Shown here piece after piece: positions 46,401-59,330 of a DNA stretch of 64,000 nt. The stretch lies in NCBI GenBank assembly GCA_027186245.1, contig CP114488.1:5313501-5377500 (forward strand), in the 5' to 3' direction. The notes under the pieces are model-generated. The model was given only the letters and a program-made list of their open reading frames with translations, ran no database searches and was not told the origin of the DNA. The translations under genes and the position numbers were made by a program. Each line of letters begins with the position of its first letter. Position 1 is the stretch's first letter. This DNA comes from Coriaria nepalensis (taxonomy: Eukaryota; Streptophyta; Magnoliopsida; Cucurbitales; Coriariaceae).

Positions 46401-48590
46401 TCATTCTTTATTAGTTGAATTATCAGTTGATTCTTGTTTAGAACTCTTCTAACTAATCGATTGAATCAATTAGTACTATATGGAACATGATGTGATTTCA
46501 TTATCTTTGATTGACAATTACAGTCTTTGACAACTTTAAATTCAATCAAGAATCTCCTCCTGACACATAAAGTAATTATAAATATATGATTTCATACATA
46601 GCATATATGACATAACCTAGAGCCTAGCATTGGTTATTCAATTCATGCATTCTATCTCCATCCAACGAAGAGTAAGATTTCATGACATTTGTTGGAATCT
46701 TCCGTACTAAACGCCTTTAGTACTGTGCTAATGTATGTTAATGGGTTAAGCAATGTAACCTTTTGAATCTATCTTTATAGATCCCTTATTAATAAGTCAA
46801 AAGGTGCTTTACCTATATCTTTTATGGAAAATTTCGATAACCACAATTAGATATTTTGTATTATAACTACGTCATTCTTAATGAATAGTTATTCAGAAAA
46901 TGAACATTATATTGCTCCCACTAAATCTTATATACAATGGGTAATCTATTTGAATGAACCGGGAAAAAAATAATTTTTCTAATGGGTAAATGATCCTTTA
47001 TATCAAGCATTATAGTCTCACCTGTCCATAGCCAACCATAATAGACATACATAGTAGTGAAACAAACTTTCCTAATTGCATCTCATGCAATTCCTTTATT
47101 TTGTGATGAAACAATTTGATTTATGGATTTTCTATTCTCTAACGCTTGCTTCAATCATTAGATTAAGCATCTAACACCTTTTATTGAGAACCTTAGGTTG
47201 TATCTCATACACCTTTGTGTCTTTATATGAAAACCTTTGGTTATATCTCATACACCTTTTATTTCTTATTTTTAATTAGAAGGTGTAGTTTTCATATCTA
47301 ATTACATTAAGTATTAGTGTATACCGAGGAATCACAATTCATTCTTTCAAAGGTTCCTCTATATTGAGAACCCAATGAATTAGGATTGTTAATCTAATTG
47401 TTAATTTTATTGTACTTATCATTGATTGAAGTATTCTCTTACTTCTACTATTCTTCAAAAAAGTAATACATTTTCTAGGAAAACAATATTTCCACTTAAC
47501 TCCTTTTAGCTTACTGAGTGTTAGGGAAGATTTTTCCTAGCCTTTACTAAGGATATCACACAAATTTAACATCTATTTGATCTTGTCTCTAACTTATCCG
47601 TATCATACTTACTAGATTCAATCTTTTTTTTTTTTGAAAGGTACTAGATTCAATCATCTCCATATCTCATATGATAATATAATATTGTTTCGTCTATCCA
47701 TATCTTATCTGGATTATTTGATGCATATTAAGAGAGAATTCTTTTCACTTTTTATGTGGTGATTTATAGGTCAATACCTAGTTTGGCATAAGCGAGTTCA
47801 ATGTGTAAGTCATAATGGACCATATTTAGCTCATTTTCTCCATACCGAAACATCATCACATGGGATGTTTTTGGAGGACTTAACTAAGTGAGAATCTTAT
47901 TATCAATGAGGTATATTTTAAGAAACTCATGACATTCATATTCATCACTTTGATCTCATCATAAGATAATATTTATATCTATTCATTTTCCATCTTACTT
48001 CCTTCCTTATATCTTCTCATGAATTTAGATTTTTTTAATCTTCATAAGACTATACTTCCGAATAATAAAGAAGTTATCTTTGGAAGTTATGAATGGACAA
48101 ACAAATTACTCTTAGCATTTGTCATTATAAATTTGTATACAACATTATGTATTAGATTTTACATCAAGGTTGATTTCTCTTTAATATAATTTAAAAGGGA
48201 CTTGATCATTCCAAGTGGATAAATTTTAATAAATTATTATTGATTCGTAATTAATTGGATCTACATCAATTATTATACAATCTGTGTATTCTCATCCTTT
48301 TGGAATGATCATATCAATTTATGCTAAATGTTAGTTTGATTCATATCAAACTGTTATTTCTTAAATATGATTCAAGCTAATTTTATCATTTGTACTTTAT
48401 AAACATGCAACCCATTAAATATGAACCATTTCTAAAAAGACATTTCCAAAAAGACCATAAAAGGTAATATCCAACATTGTCTTTGGAAGAGAAGTTATGA
48501 ATCTTCTCAACAAGCCCAAAACAATGTAATAGTTTCATATTATAAAGTCCTTATACAAATTTCAAAGATTGTAATATAAGATAATAGTAA
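46400..48590 (-). mobile_element. Degraded copia-derived DNA
   Basis: A block at 46960-47110 (CTGTCCATAGCCAACCATAAT ... GCATCTCATGCAATTCCTTT) is shared with 31960-32060 and 49730-49870, and a part near 47650-47690 resembles 30275-30310. No domain is readable. Probably internal DNA of one or more minus-strand copia copies. Confidence 0.4.
47624..47641 (-). mobile_element. 18-bp LINE tail micro-insertion
   Basis: Twelve T followed by GAAAGG lies between two perfect copies of the 14-mer TACTAGATTCAATC (47610-47623 and 47642-47655). Poly-T plus GAAAGG is exactly the 3' terminus of LINE A on the plus strand. This is therefore a target-primed insertion aborted after the poly(A) tail and six bases of element. 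Confidence 0.85.
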
Positions 48591-49420
48591 AGCGTTTACA
48601 ACTAATGTTGCAACTTGTGGCCCATTTCCCACTCGTAGAAAACACCTCTCCTTTCCTTCAACCTTTAACTCTACTTTTTAGATCCTGCATTTTAACACGA
48701 ATATGAGTTCCATATTTTTTATCTAATATCCAAGTAGAAATTTTGCTAAAGAAACATTAGCTTGGAATCATACTTGAAGACTCCTCTTGTTTCTTCTTTA
48801 GAAGAGAAGCTAGATATGTCTTGTAATTACATTTCCAATCCCCGATCTCACCACAATGTAAACATTTTCCATCATTGCCTTTGTTCTTACTAATGACATC
48901 CTTTGCTTTAAGAGAGTCATCCTCTTGCATCATTTTTAAAACTTGGCTTTGCCATTCTTGGCATGGTGGCTTCCCACAAGCAACACAGTCTTGTCCTTAA
49001 TTTTGAGAGATTTTGTAGCTGTTTGTAACATTTTGAGCAACTCATGAAGAGTAGGTGCTAACCTATTTATGTGGTAGTTTGAAACAAACATGATGAAGGT
49101 ATATGGTAGTGATTAGATGATCAAATCATTTGATAGCTCGACATCCATTCCAAAACCTAGACTATCTAGTTTCTCGATGAGCCCAATCATTTTACAGACA
49201 TGTTCAGCAACAGAAGATCCTTTGGTCATTTTCATACGAAACAACTCTTTTAAAGTATCATACCTCTAGGTTCGACTATCTGCATCCCATATCGCATCAA
49301 GGTTGTTGATAATCTCCAAGGGGTGAAATTTTTCATATTTCCTTTGAAGCATATTTTACATGGTTGCAAGAGCATTGCACCTCATCCTCTTGGGCCAACC
49401 TTTTTCTCCAAGCGGCTTTC
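48590..49420 (-). pseudogene. Ty1/copia gag remnant (family 2)
   Basis: On the minus strand 49100-49240 reads MTKGSSVAEHVCKMIGLIEK, the UBN2 gag domain also seen at 43130-43249. Near 48840-48890 is a zinc knuckle, CLHCGEIGDWKCN, with the C-x2-C pair kept and the His changed. Stops and shifts interrupt it. It belongs with the primer site at 51434-51451 farther right, giving a minus-strand element. Confidence 0.7.
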
Positions 49421-51433
49421 TCATTGGCACTCACTCCCTCCAAGGGAGCAGTCATGACACCTTTGGTAAGAACATCATCAAGTTTTTTATGTTTGAGAAT
49501 TATTCTCAATTGCCTATGCCAACTAACTTGTTTTGTTCCAAGATTGAACGTAATGAACTATTTGTCATCTCTGTTTTATTGAGAATAAACAAAATCATAA
49601 CATAAGTAACTTAGTAAAATCTATCAAATACTAAAATAAAAGACTTTTTAATATTAGGTATATTCACACTATTTTATTATAATCCACTTTACCCTTTTGA
49701 GCGGATCGAGAAAAACTCTTTTCTTTTAATGGATAAAGGGCCCCCACATTATTTATTACGGCCCACGTATCTGTAGTCAACCCTAATACCATATAAGGTA
49801 GCAAAACACATTTTGCCGTTACATCACATGTAATTCTTTTACTTGCCTTTAGAAGATCATGGCCCCACATGTCCGTAGCCAACCATATCTTCTAGTTAAG
49901 CTTAACCCAATACGTTTGTGTGATGTATAGCAACTACGATAACTATTATTCTCTATGTGTCCATAGCCGAACATAGTTGTAATAGTTGCGATCACATTCA
50001 TCTCATACATATAAATAATAAATTAACTCATAAATTAATTAATCACTAATCCCTATGCATTTGATAGCCAATTAAATGATAGATGAAAATTAAATTCATT
50101 GTGACCTCTTGAAAGGCACTATGTAAGACATTCTTACTAAGATTAAAAGCTTAATATGGTTAAGAAAGGATTTATTATTTAGTCTCATCAGGATATCTCT
50201 ATACATACAGTCTTAATTTCATTTCAATATAATGAGATTCTTTATTGAAACACTTGTGTATGCCTCTTCCATACATATTTACTATTGGCAACGCAATCAA
50301 ACATGCATTTTATACTTCAAATATATTCCATGTCCATTTATTCTCATCATGAGTTAATCTAAACAATTTAGATTATAACTTATATGATTAACTCTTAATC
50401 AAACTACTCATGTGTATCTAAAATAATTTAGATTTAACTAGTACGAGTAACTATTCAATAAAAAAAATTATGTCCATGGATTATTGATTAAACTATCAAT
50501 TCAAATATTACATCTTTCATATATATGTTTAATCAAGCAATTTAGTTTAACATATATATATCATCCATCAATTTAAACTAATATCCTATTACGCTCATTT
50601 AGTGTTCTAGAATTAATGCTTATTTCCAACCTTGAACTCTTTCAAGATTTAAAAATACTAGTTGGAAAAACTTTTCTCAAGTTAGAATTCTTTTTAAATC
50701 AAGAGCCACTAACATATTAGAACTAATCAAAATTACAATTCACAATTCCAATTTAAAAAGTCCTTATATGTACATTGAATATTCTAATAATACTAATTGT
50801 CATGAAAACTAACAATTTACAATATTTGTAAAATTTAGTATTTCATGTCTATTAATTACATCAATTGAATCATTCATAGTTTAACAAGTATTCTATCAAA
50901 CTTTAAATTCATAAGATTAACACTTCGCAATTTTTGCAACCCGTGATTTTATGTCAATCAAGTTTATAGATAGATCTATTTATTTATTTTCTTGTCATTA
51001 ATTTGGAATGATAAAATTCCATACACTTTATTTTTCGGACAATTTAGGGTTTTCAAGAATTTAATCAAGCTATAAAACAAACGTCCTTTAAGCTTACACA
51101 CCCAATTCAAGCGAGAACCTACCGATTCAAGAAGAACCACCACCGAGACCAATAGCAAGAAGCCACCAAACCTCTACTGCAGGTGTGGAGGGCTAATGCT
51201 GCGCACACACCACCTAGCACTGACACATGCAACAACCAATAAACCACACCAACAGCGACAAAACCGTACCTATCCGGGAAATCGGGCAGCGGTCTTTTCA
51301 CTTTTTGGAGCCATAATTCCGAGCTCTCATCTCCGTACCATATCATACACAAAAATAATCAAAAAGTACCAAAACGATTATAATACAAACATATAAAAGC
51401 TGATTAGACAAAATTGAACGTTTCAGTATGAAA
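49421..51433 (-). mobile_element. Leader region of copia family 2 element
   Basis: This stretch lies between gag and the primer site. It includes the conserved leader block at 49730-49870. The part next to the primer site (51120-51340) is GC-richer, as in the leader of the plus-strand element. No coding potential. Confidence 0.5.
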
Positions 51434-51451
51434 CCCAAAGCTCTGATATCA
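51434..51451 (-). promoter_or_regulatory. Retroelement primer-binding site
   Basis: The minus strand reads TGATATCAGAGCTTTGGG, close to the initiator-Met-tRNA complement (TGGTATCAGAGC). It separates internal DNA (left) from the 5' LTR (right) of the minus-strand copia family 2 element. Confidence 0.75.
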
Positions 51452-51452
51452 C

Positions 51453-51907
51453 TAGAAGTTGGTGGATTTCCTCAACCGCGGAGTGAAAGTTTCATTTCAA
51501 AAATTGACATATGGGTTCCCGATCAAATCATACTACACCAAGATCTGGGTTGATGCATATGAATAAGAATCCATCCGAAATCCAGTTTTACATTTTCTAA
51601 CTTATCATTCAACTAGAAAATGAATCAAGATGAATATTGAAATGATCTAAGGTTAGAAAATATTTACCTAGCCAACCACTCTCAGTAAATTTCTAGGTTC
51701 ATTATCAACACATGAGATTTCTACCTTTGGAAAGGGAATAAGATGACAGATGGTTAGAGAGAAAAATGAGTCTCACTCTTCTCTCTCTACAAGAATGGTC
51801 AGCCATTTCATTCATCAAATGAATGAGTTTGATTGAATAATAGAAAAAGTCCCCTTTGAATTGTTAATTGGCAATTTGGCCAAAAATAGCAAAAAGCTAT
51901 CATCTTT
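51453..51907 (-). repeat. Copia family 2 5' LTR, first part (interrupted)
   Basis: This LTR piece runs from the primer site to the LINE B insertion. It continues after LINE B at 59349-59785. Its last 18 bases (51890-51907) are the left target duplication of LINE B. Confidence 0.6.
51890..51907. repeat. Target-site duplication of LINE B, left copy
   Basis: CAAAAAGCTATCATCTTT is identical to 59331-59348. The outer C may belong to the element end, which would make the duplication 17 bp. Confidence 0.9.
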
Positions 51908-51949
51908 TTTTTTTGAAAATTAAGTATATAGTCACGGAAGGTGGCAAAG

Positions 51950-52310
51950 AGCCACACAAACTACATTGGGCAAGCTCAATGGAGGTCACAAGGGGAACCT
52001 CTCCCTAAACAAAATAAAAAAGAGACCCCTAAGGGTACAAACCGAGGAAACCCCCATTACCAAGAAAACTAAGGGACATACCCCAAGTTGGTCATTAGGG
52101 GGACCACTACCGAACCTAATCTTGGGTGAAAAAACCCCCTTTGGGGGAAAAACCCAAGGTGGCCGCTACCCATCATTAAAGGAACATCATCAGTATAGAT
52201 AGAAATATTGCAAACAAAATACGAGGGGCATGCCCCACGGTGACCATCAAGGAGGTCATACCCAGAAAGCAGGAAAGCGCCTAGGGGGGCCATAACCTAC
52301 AAGGAGGAAG
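51950..52310 (-). repeat. Hairpin-rich repeat array in the LINE B 3' region
   Basis: Units with GGACATACCCC, GTTGGTCATTAGGGGGACC, CCCCCTTTGGGGG, AAGGTGGCCG and GGGGCATGCCCC parallel those of LINE A at 21850-22510. Conservation of this pattern in two diverged elements suggests an RNA role, for example recognition by the RT, though this is inference. Confidence 0.65.
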
Positions 52311-52408
52311 GCAGGACAAAGACAATAAAACAAAATACAACACACAAGAACCATAGGCAGCTAAACACACCTAACATAGCATCAATCGAACAAGAAGTAT
52401 AAACATAC

Positions 52409-55400
52409 TCATAGAAAAGATTCCCAAAAACGCCTAGTCTCCATGTCATCTCTGTCAGATAGTGGAAGGAGGAAAAGGACCCTATTTTTTATGCTTGAAG
52501 TAATAAGGCCATAAGCGGTGGTTGGGAGATTGATGGGGTTGTTATGAAGATGGTTATTTCGCTCTCTCCAAATGTGATAGATGAAACTATTGAAAGCCAT
52601 AAAAGCCACTTTATCTTTGAGCCCTTTGCCGTGAAGCGTAGAAAGCCAACCAATCTTGTCATTCTAGGAAGCGGCAGGGGCAATTGGGTGAAGGAAAATC
52701 TCCATACTACGCCATACCAAGGTAGAGAAAGTGCAATTCCCAAAAATGTGGTCTCTGGATTCCTCACTACAGAGGCACAATGGGCAAGCATTGCAAGAAG
52801 AACTTCCATAATGAATGGTCCTACCTTGCATAGATAGCCAGTTGAGCAAAGCAAGCTAAGCAATAAAGGAGTGGCGAGGGATCGAACCCTTTCCCCAAAT
52901 TACTTTTGCCCATGAAACCAAAGGACCCTTAAAACAAAAATGATTCCAAGCATCTGAGATGCAGAAACCTTTAGCTGAATGCCTCCATGAGAAGATGCTG
53001 GCTGATTAGAGGAAGGGAACAAAGTCGACGGAATAAGCTCTTGGACCTCCCACCAAGCTATCGAAGGAGGAGAAGGAAAATTCCAAGAGTTATCTGTAAT
53101 TATGTTACTCACCAGAAGAAATAATGGTTTGCTCCCCAATAATAGTACCGATAATTCCTCCCGAAATCCAAGGGTCATACCACAGAGAGGTGGAAGCACC
53201 ATTACCAATTTCCCAAAAGAAGGACGAGCGAGCCATATCTATACTCTTAAGGATTTTCCACCAAGCCCATGTACATACTCTAGGGGTAGGACAATTCCAA
53301 AAGTGCTTGTTTCTCAAAAGATAAGAATGAACCCACGCCGGCCAAATAGAGGTTGGATACTTAAAGAGATTCCATATATGCTTAAGTTGGGCTATCTCAT
53401 TCCCCTCTTTGAGATTCTTGATACCAAGACCCCCTTCATTCTCAGGAAGACACACCAAATCCCAAGCTACTTTGGCTCCTCCACTTGCTAGGGAGGTTCC
53501 TTTCTAAAGAAACTCTCTCATAAGACGATCTATCTCTTTTGTAATCTTGGAAGGAATAATAAGAAGAGTAGCCCAATAAACTTGTATTGAGAAAAGAGTA
53601 GACTTAATAAGTTGAAGTCTGCCAGCATATGAAATAAATTTTGTAGTCCAACTTTTAATCCTAGTAGTCATTTTATCAATAAGTGGCTTGCAGTCCAAGT
53701 AAGTAATAGTAGAGGAAGAAAGTGGAATACCTAGATACTTGACCGGAAGACAGCCCGCCGAGAAACCTAGAATGGAAGTGATGGCATTCTTAATCGGGTT
53801 CGAGGTATTCCCAAAGAAAATGTTACTCTTTGTTAAGTTGGGAGATAGATCGGAGATATTTGAGAAGCTTGAGATAGCTTTCCTTAATGGCATAAGCAGA
53901 ATTGGTGTCTGCGTTAGAAAAAACCATAAGATCATCCGCGAAGCATAGCATAAGTGGGTTATCCCCTCTCTAGAACACTTTGAATGGAAACCGAAGCGAG
54001 AATCATTTTTCAAGTAATTAAGGAGACCGGAACACACTTCCATACAAAGCACAAATAGATAGGGAGAGATCGGATCACCTTGTCTAAGCCCCCTAGAACT
54101 CCGAAAGAAACCCGTAAGTTCACCATTAAGGGAAACCGAGAAAGAGGCCGTAGAGATGCACTCCATTATCCAACAAATAAACATGGAGGGGAGATTCATA
54201 GTGGAGAAAACCTCTTCTAAAAAATCCCAACGCACCATATCATAGGCTTTCATAAGATCAATCTTATAAGTATAGTTTGAAATACCTTTTTTGAGGTGGT
54301 AGCCATTGAAGAATTCTTGAGAAATGAGAATATTATCACTTATCCTTCTCCCCTTAATAAAAGCAGATTGGTTCTTGCTAACCAAACAATCAATCACCAA
54401 AGATAGCCTCTTACTTAGAATCTTTGTGATGCACTTGTAAATGGTGTTGCAACAAGAGATAGGCCTATAGTCCAAGAGAGAGGAGGGCGCATCGACCTTG
54501 GGAATAAGAGATATGGCTGTAATGTTAACCTCTTTAAGCAGAATACCATGTCGAAAAAAGTGTTGGATAACCGCAATGAAATCCACTTTAATGATATCCC
54601 AACACCTATGGAAAAACCCGGAAGAAAACCTATCTGGACCTAGCGCTTTGCTCGCTTTGATATCAAAGAGGGCATCTTTGATTTCTTCTTCACTGATTTC
54701 TCTAGAGAGATTAGAGTGATCATTATCATCTAGTTTCTTGGAAATGGCATTATGTATTAGTCTACGATCTAGAGAAGGGGAAAGAGCTAGAAGGGTGAAG
54801 AGGGAATGGTAGTGGCTAACCACCTCCTTTTTTACCAAGTCATAATCATCAATAATGCAACCATCTGTTCTAGTGATAGAAAAAAGCTTGGACCTAATCG
54901 AATGTTGCTTTATGACCTTGTGAAAGTAGACATTATTTTGATCACCAAGATTAAGCCACTTAATTCTCGACTTTTGCCTCATCATACTTTCCTCAATGTT
55001 ACTAAGAGAAAGAAACTTACCAAGTTCTGCCTTTTCTTTGTTGATAGAATCAAAAGTAGCATGGTTGGAACGGTTAATCCTTTGAAGGCTCTCAAGAGAG
55101 ACTCTAGCATCCTCTAGCTCTGAATTGATGTTTCGGAATTTACAAGTCTGAAAGTCCTTTAAAGCCGCTTTGACATTCTTCATCTTCTTAAGCAAACGGA
55201 AGAGAAGATTGCCATTCACATCAATATCGCAAGCATAAGTAATAAGAGGTATGAACTCTTCATGATCCATCCACGCATCAAAGAATCTAAAAGGAATTTT
55301 TTGAACTTCTTTCTATCCAAAAGGCCAGAAACAATAATGGGACTATGGTCTGAAATACCTGGGGCCAAGAAGGAAGCACGAGAAGTTGGGAAACAATCAT

Positions 55401-56036
55401 TCCGTCCCGTGTTAACAAGTGCCCTATCCAACTTACGAAGAATGATATTAGAGTTATCACAATTTGAGTTACTCCAAGTAAGGGAGAACCCCCCAAAAGA
55501 GAGATCATCCATCTCCAAATCAAAGATACAATCATTGAGATCACCCATGCTCCTTAAGAAAGAAGTAATACTGCCAAACTTTTCCGAACAAAATCTTGTG
55601 ACATTGAAGTCACTTAGAACAATCCAGGGAGAAGACGGGGAGAGAGGTGTGAGACTTTTAAGGGAAGTCCAGAGAGCTAACCTCTCTGTATCAACATTCG
55701 CACCATAAACAAAAGAAGCCAAAGTCCACCACTTCGAATCAATAGAAGAGATCTTGCAATGAATAACTTGACTATCCGAACCGAGCATCACTATAGTGAC
55801 CCTAGAAGGATCCCAACCCACTAAAATTCGACCTTCCACCTCATTAGAGTTGTTATTGATATAATTCCATTCCAGCAAGAGTGAATGGACTTGCTAATAA
55901 TGTCAAAATTACTTGATTTGATATTTATTTCCATAAGCCCAACAACACAAGCATCATACTTTAATATAAGCTTCTATACTTCTCTTCTTTTCAATGGGTC
56001 ATTTAGACCCCTGATATTCCAACTTAATATTGACAT
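52409..56036 (-). pseudogene. LINE B ORF2: endonuclease, reverse transcriptase, zf-RVT
   Basis: ATG at 56036 opens MSILSWNIRGLNDPLKRREV, the start of an APE-type endonuclease, with a stop at codon 22. The endonuclease continues in another frame at 55878-55216 (SDFNV in place of the usual GDFN, GISDHSPI kept). RT lies in a 588-codon frame (55270-53504) with KALGPDRFSSGFFHRC, SAFIKGRRISDNILISQE, YKIDLMKAYDMVRWDFL and GLRQGDPISPYLF. The catalytic FADD box is broken by a 5-bp tandem duplication (53943-53952), which shifts the frame. The C-terminal part (53458-52409) holds NGASTSLWYDPW and a zinc motif CPLC ... SRDHIFGNC in several frames. The protein nicks target DNA and copies LINE RNA; this copy cannot. 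Confidence 0.9.
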
Positions 56037-56329
56037 AAGAAAGCGAAGGGAAAGGAGAAAAGGAGGGGAAGAAGGTTAGTACCTTCTAAAGCAGCCCTTC
56101 TTATTGGAGGACCCTTTCTTCTTCTTCTTCTTACCATTATATCTGGGAGAATCCGCCAAGGGAGGGATCATCACTAGTTTCCATTGTGGCGCTAAGCGAG
56201 AGGGAAGATGTGTCATCCTCACTTCAATTGATGTCATCATTGATCAAGCTCCTCCTAGGCATAGGCGGTTCCATAGGATCTTCAAGACCCGTAATAGGAT
56301 TATCCGAATCCGGTTGATTATAACTAGTT

Positions 56330-59007
56330 TCACCAATGGTCGGTCCTCTTCTCCAAGTCGATCACAAGAGTGACCGGTTCAATCTCATAGGCCGGGCTTC
56401 CAAGATTTATTGCCGTATTGGTATCACTTATTTTCATGTTTTCTACAACCCTTTTACCTTTATGGTTCACAACCTTCCATTCTGACGTGGTGGCTTTACT
56501 TCTCTTATGTTGGGGTCTCGACTTTTCACTAGGAATATATGAAGAAGAGGTGATTCTGGGGCAATTGGAACTTTTGTGGTTAAGGGTTTTACACTCTTTG
56601 CAAACAAAAGGCTTCCATTTGTAATCTACATGAACTGTAATGGTACAGCCGATCTCGTTAATTAAGTCAAAATCTTCAATAATATCTTTTTCCGCATTCA
56701 CTTCAACACAAACCCTAGCAAAATCTCAGTACATATGATCTTTAGTATTCTTATCAACCCTAAGAGGAACCCTAATAGCACTAGCCACATAGCTAATGCC
56801 TTCTGCCGTTCAATACTCTCTAGGAACATTGTAGAGATTAACCCAAAGAGGAATCTTAATAAATTCATCACGGTTTAAAACCATCCCAGTTTTCCATTCT
56901 TTGAGAGCTATGTACTTGTCAACAAAAAACCATGACCCTTTCTCAAGAATATTATTCACTTCCATTTGATTGGAGAAGTGGAAAAAGTAGAACCCATCTC
57001 TATTGGCATTTATCTTGATGAGGCCTAGATGTTTCCATAGCCGGTTTGCTATATAATTCACAAGGTTGAACGGAAGCTTTGTATCTAGGAAGTGGCCCGC
57101 AATAATATTTTCAATAAGGTAGGCACCTAAAGCTGCTACACTTGGTGGAGGAGAGACCACAACACGACCATCAATGATAGACGGTTCAATGTACCTCAAT
57201 ACAAAAGAGGACTCTTTAATAGTAATAGGTTTGACTACATCACTCCAAGATTTTGAGAGCTTTTTTGTATTTTGGTAATTGGTCAAACTTTTGACGTTTA
57301 TGTGGTCAACTGGATTGGAAATTTCCTGGTCAACGCCGGAGAGAGGGTGGTGGTGGGGATGGCGGGGGTTGTGGTAGTGGTGGTGGAGAGGCTAACGGTT
57401 TGTGGATGGCTGGCCGGAATATAAGTGGGGATAGAAGGGTGGCTTTGATTTATTTTGAGTTTATTGACTTTTTGGATGTTGACTGTTGACTTTGACTTTA
57501 ACTTTAACCGGTCATCGGGAGTGGTGGCTGCCGGTTGGCAGTTAGAGGGAAGGAGGTCAGAATATAGGGGTTGACCGGAATTAGGTTGGGTGGTGGTGGT
57601 GTAAGGGAGGGGGTTGAGGTGGATGAGGGGGGGGGAGTTTATTTTGGCCACACTGTTTTTTTTTTTTTAATTTGGAGGGGGGGTTTTGAGTTTTTTTGAA
57701 AGTTTTGGGTCAGATCATTGGGCCGGATTAATAAAACTTTGGGGGTGTGGGTCATGGAAGGAGAAACAGAAGGTTCAGTGGGGGGTGGTAATTTGTTTGC
57801 TTTCGGGGCGAGTGATACCATTTTCTGAAAAGTTGAAGGACGTACCTTGCTCTGTTGCATGCAAGGGAGTAGCAGACACCTCTGTCTCCGTACGAGGTAG
57901 ACGAAAAGTGGCTGACTCATCTGACACATGCGCAGGTTCTCTGACTGGGCTGATGGACGGATCGTCAGAAGGTTCGGGTCGATCCGGGAGCATTTTTGAA
58001 ACGCGCTGAATGTCAGCCAACTCAACAACACATGGCAGCTCCATATTGGTCAGAGAGGTGACCGTTGGAGCTGATGTAAGGAAGGACCCAAACTTAATAG
58101 CGGGTGGGTCGGAGGCATCCGGCAGACACACTGGTTGACCCGAGTCACCAGAAAGTTGACTGCCTTTGACCGTCGCTGAAACCTCCGATTTAGATGCCGG
58201 TGCTTCCACAGAGCTTTTCGATATGGATTGTCCGGATTTTCTGGGCGATATATGGCCCAAAACAGGGAGTTTAGCTGCTGGTATTTGATCTGAAAGAGCT
58301 CCAGACACAAGAAGGTTTGCAACTTTTGAACCGATAGATGGCCGCGGCGGAGTAGGTGGCTAGGCTTCTTCAGAATGCCGTGGAACGGTCTGAGGTTGAT
58401 CGCATACCCTATATCTTGCTCTGGACGAGTTGCTATCAACGGGCTCACAGGGGTTGTTCTCGGTTTTATATCCGCCATTAGAGTGAGCTTCCAGCTCTAT
58501 AGTGTAGCTTATGAGGTTAGCTTTCATGGCATCTAACTTGACAAGTTTTTTGTTCATCGACTCAATGGATGTAGTGGCAGGAATGTCAGGATCAACGATG
58601 AACACAGCTGGGCTATGAGAGTGCATTTCAAGAGATGGAGGTATGTTGAGCTTGCTCTCGACCAGGTATAGTTTACGTTCTAGGTGCTCAATCTCCTCTA
58701 TTAACGAGTTTACCAACTCAGCCATCTCATGAGCTTGCATTGCAAGCTTAATCTCTTCATCGGAGAGTGGATTCGAAGCGAGTCCGCCATGGAAGTTAGC
58801 TTTTGTAGCTTTAGAAAAAAATAGCTTGGATTCTGCAGATGGAACAAGATGACCTTTTTGGAAGCTACTACCAGTTTCATAAGATATTAAGGATCTGCTA
58901 TGGGAGGAGGGATCTACTACGCAAGAAACCCACGGTTTTGAATCATTAGATAAAGCAGTAAGAGCTTCCACAGTTGGGTAGCCTGCAGAACAAGAAGTAG
59001 AAAGCAT
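56330..59007 (-). pseudogene. LINE B ORF1: coiled coil, DUF4283, zinc knuckle
   Basis: The reading starts at ATG 59007 (MLSTSCSAGY). Residues about 75-155 look coiled-coil (MAELVNSLIEEIEHLERKLY). The frame shifts near 58370 and again near 58310 (NLRPFHGILKKP then KSSVEAPASKSEV). A Pro/Thr-rich linker follows (57651-57298). A DUF4283 domain (57286-56810) ends in FIKIPLWVNLYNVPREY. A C-x2-C-x4-H-x4-C knuckle (CKECKTLNHKSSNC) lies at 56561-56602. In plant L1 elements this protein coats element RNA. About four breaks make it inactive. A run of about 14 T (57656-57669) within the linker adds a frame problem. Confidence 0.82.
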
Positions 59008-59330
59008 GGTTAGCGAGAAAGGATTGATCGGAAAGGAAGCTTAGATAGAGAAATAAAAGGAGAGAGGCAGGAAGGGTTTTTCGGTGGTCCAGAGGTCGGC
59101 GCAAGGTGAGGCACGGAACAGAAGCGATGTCACAGGCGGAGGGGAGGGGTTGGCGGTGGAGGAGGAAGAAGTTGTCGTGGGTTAGGCGGAGGAAGGAGGT
59201 TGTCGTAGTTTAGGAGAGAGAAAATTAGAACTAGGCTTAATTATTTAGGGACATGATAGGAATTTTTTGGAAAGTTAGTCATAGCTGAATTCTAGAGAAA
59301 GGGAGAGCTTCTCTCTCTAGGATTCTTCAT

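Larger units (their letters stand above)
51908..59330 (-). mobile_element. LINE B: near full-length L1-type retrotransposon
   Basis: A 7,423-bp insertion is flanked by a perfect 17-18-bp target duplication and starts with a short poly-T (its poly(A) tail). Minus-strand order: GA-rich 5' leader, ORF1 (59007 leftwards, coiled coil, Pro-rich linker, DUF4283, CCHC knuckle), ORF2 (ATG 56036, APE-type endonuclease, RT, zf-RVT) and a hairpin-rich 3' region. It is inserted inside a copia LTR. Shared 5' end (CTCTCTCTAGGATTCTTCATC) and RT similarity relate it to LINE A, but its 3' terminus (GAAAATTAAGTATATAG) differs from that of LINE A. Confidence 0.93.

Noticed and set aside
49360..49605. Plus-strand frames of 72 and 81 codons
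   Set aside because: They overlap copia family 2 gag/leader DNA that reads on the minus strand.
57298..57651. Pro/Thr-rich frame that might be a secreted or wall protein
   Set aside because: It is the linker of LINE B ORF1, lying between the coiled-coil part and DUF4283 on the same strand.
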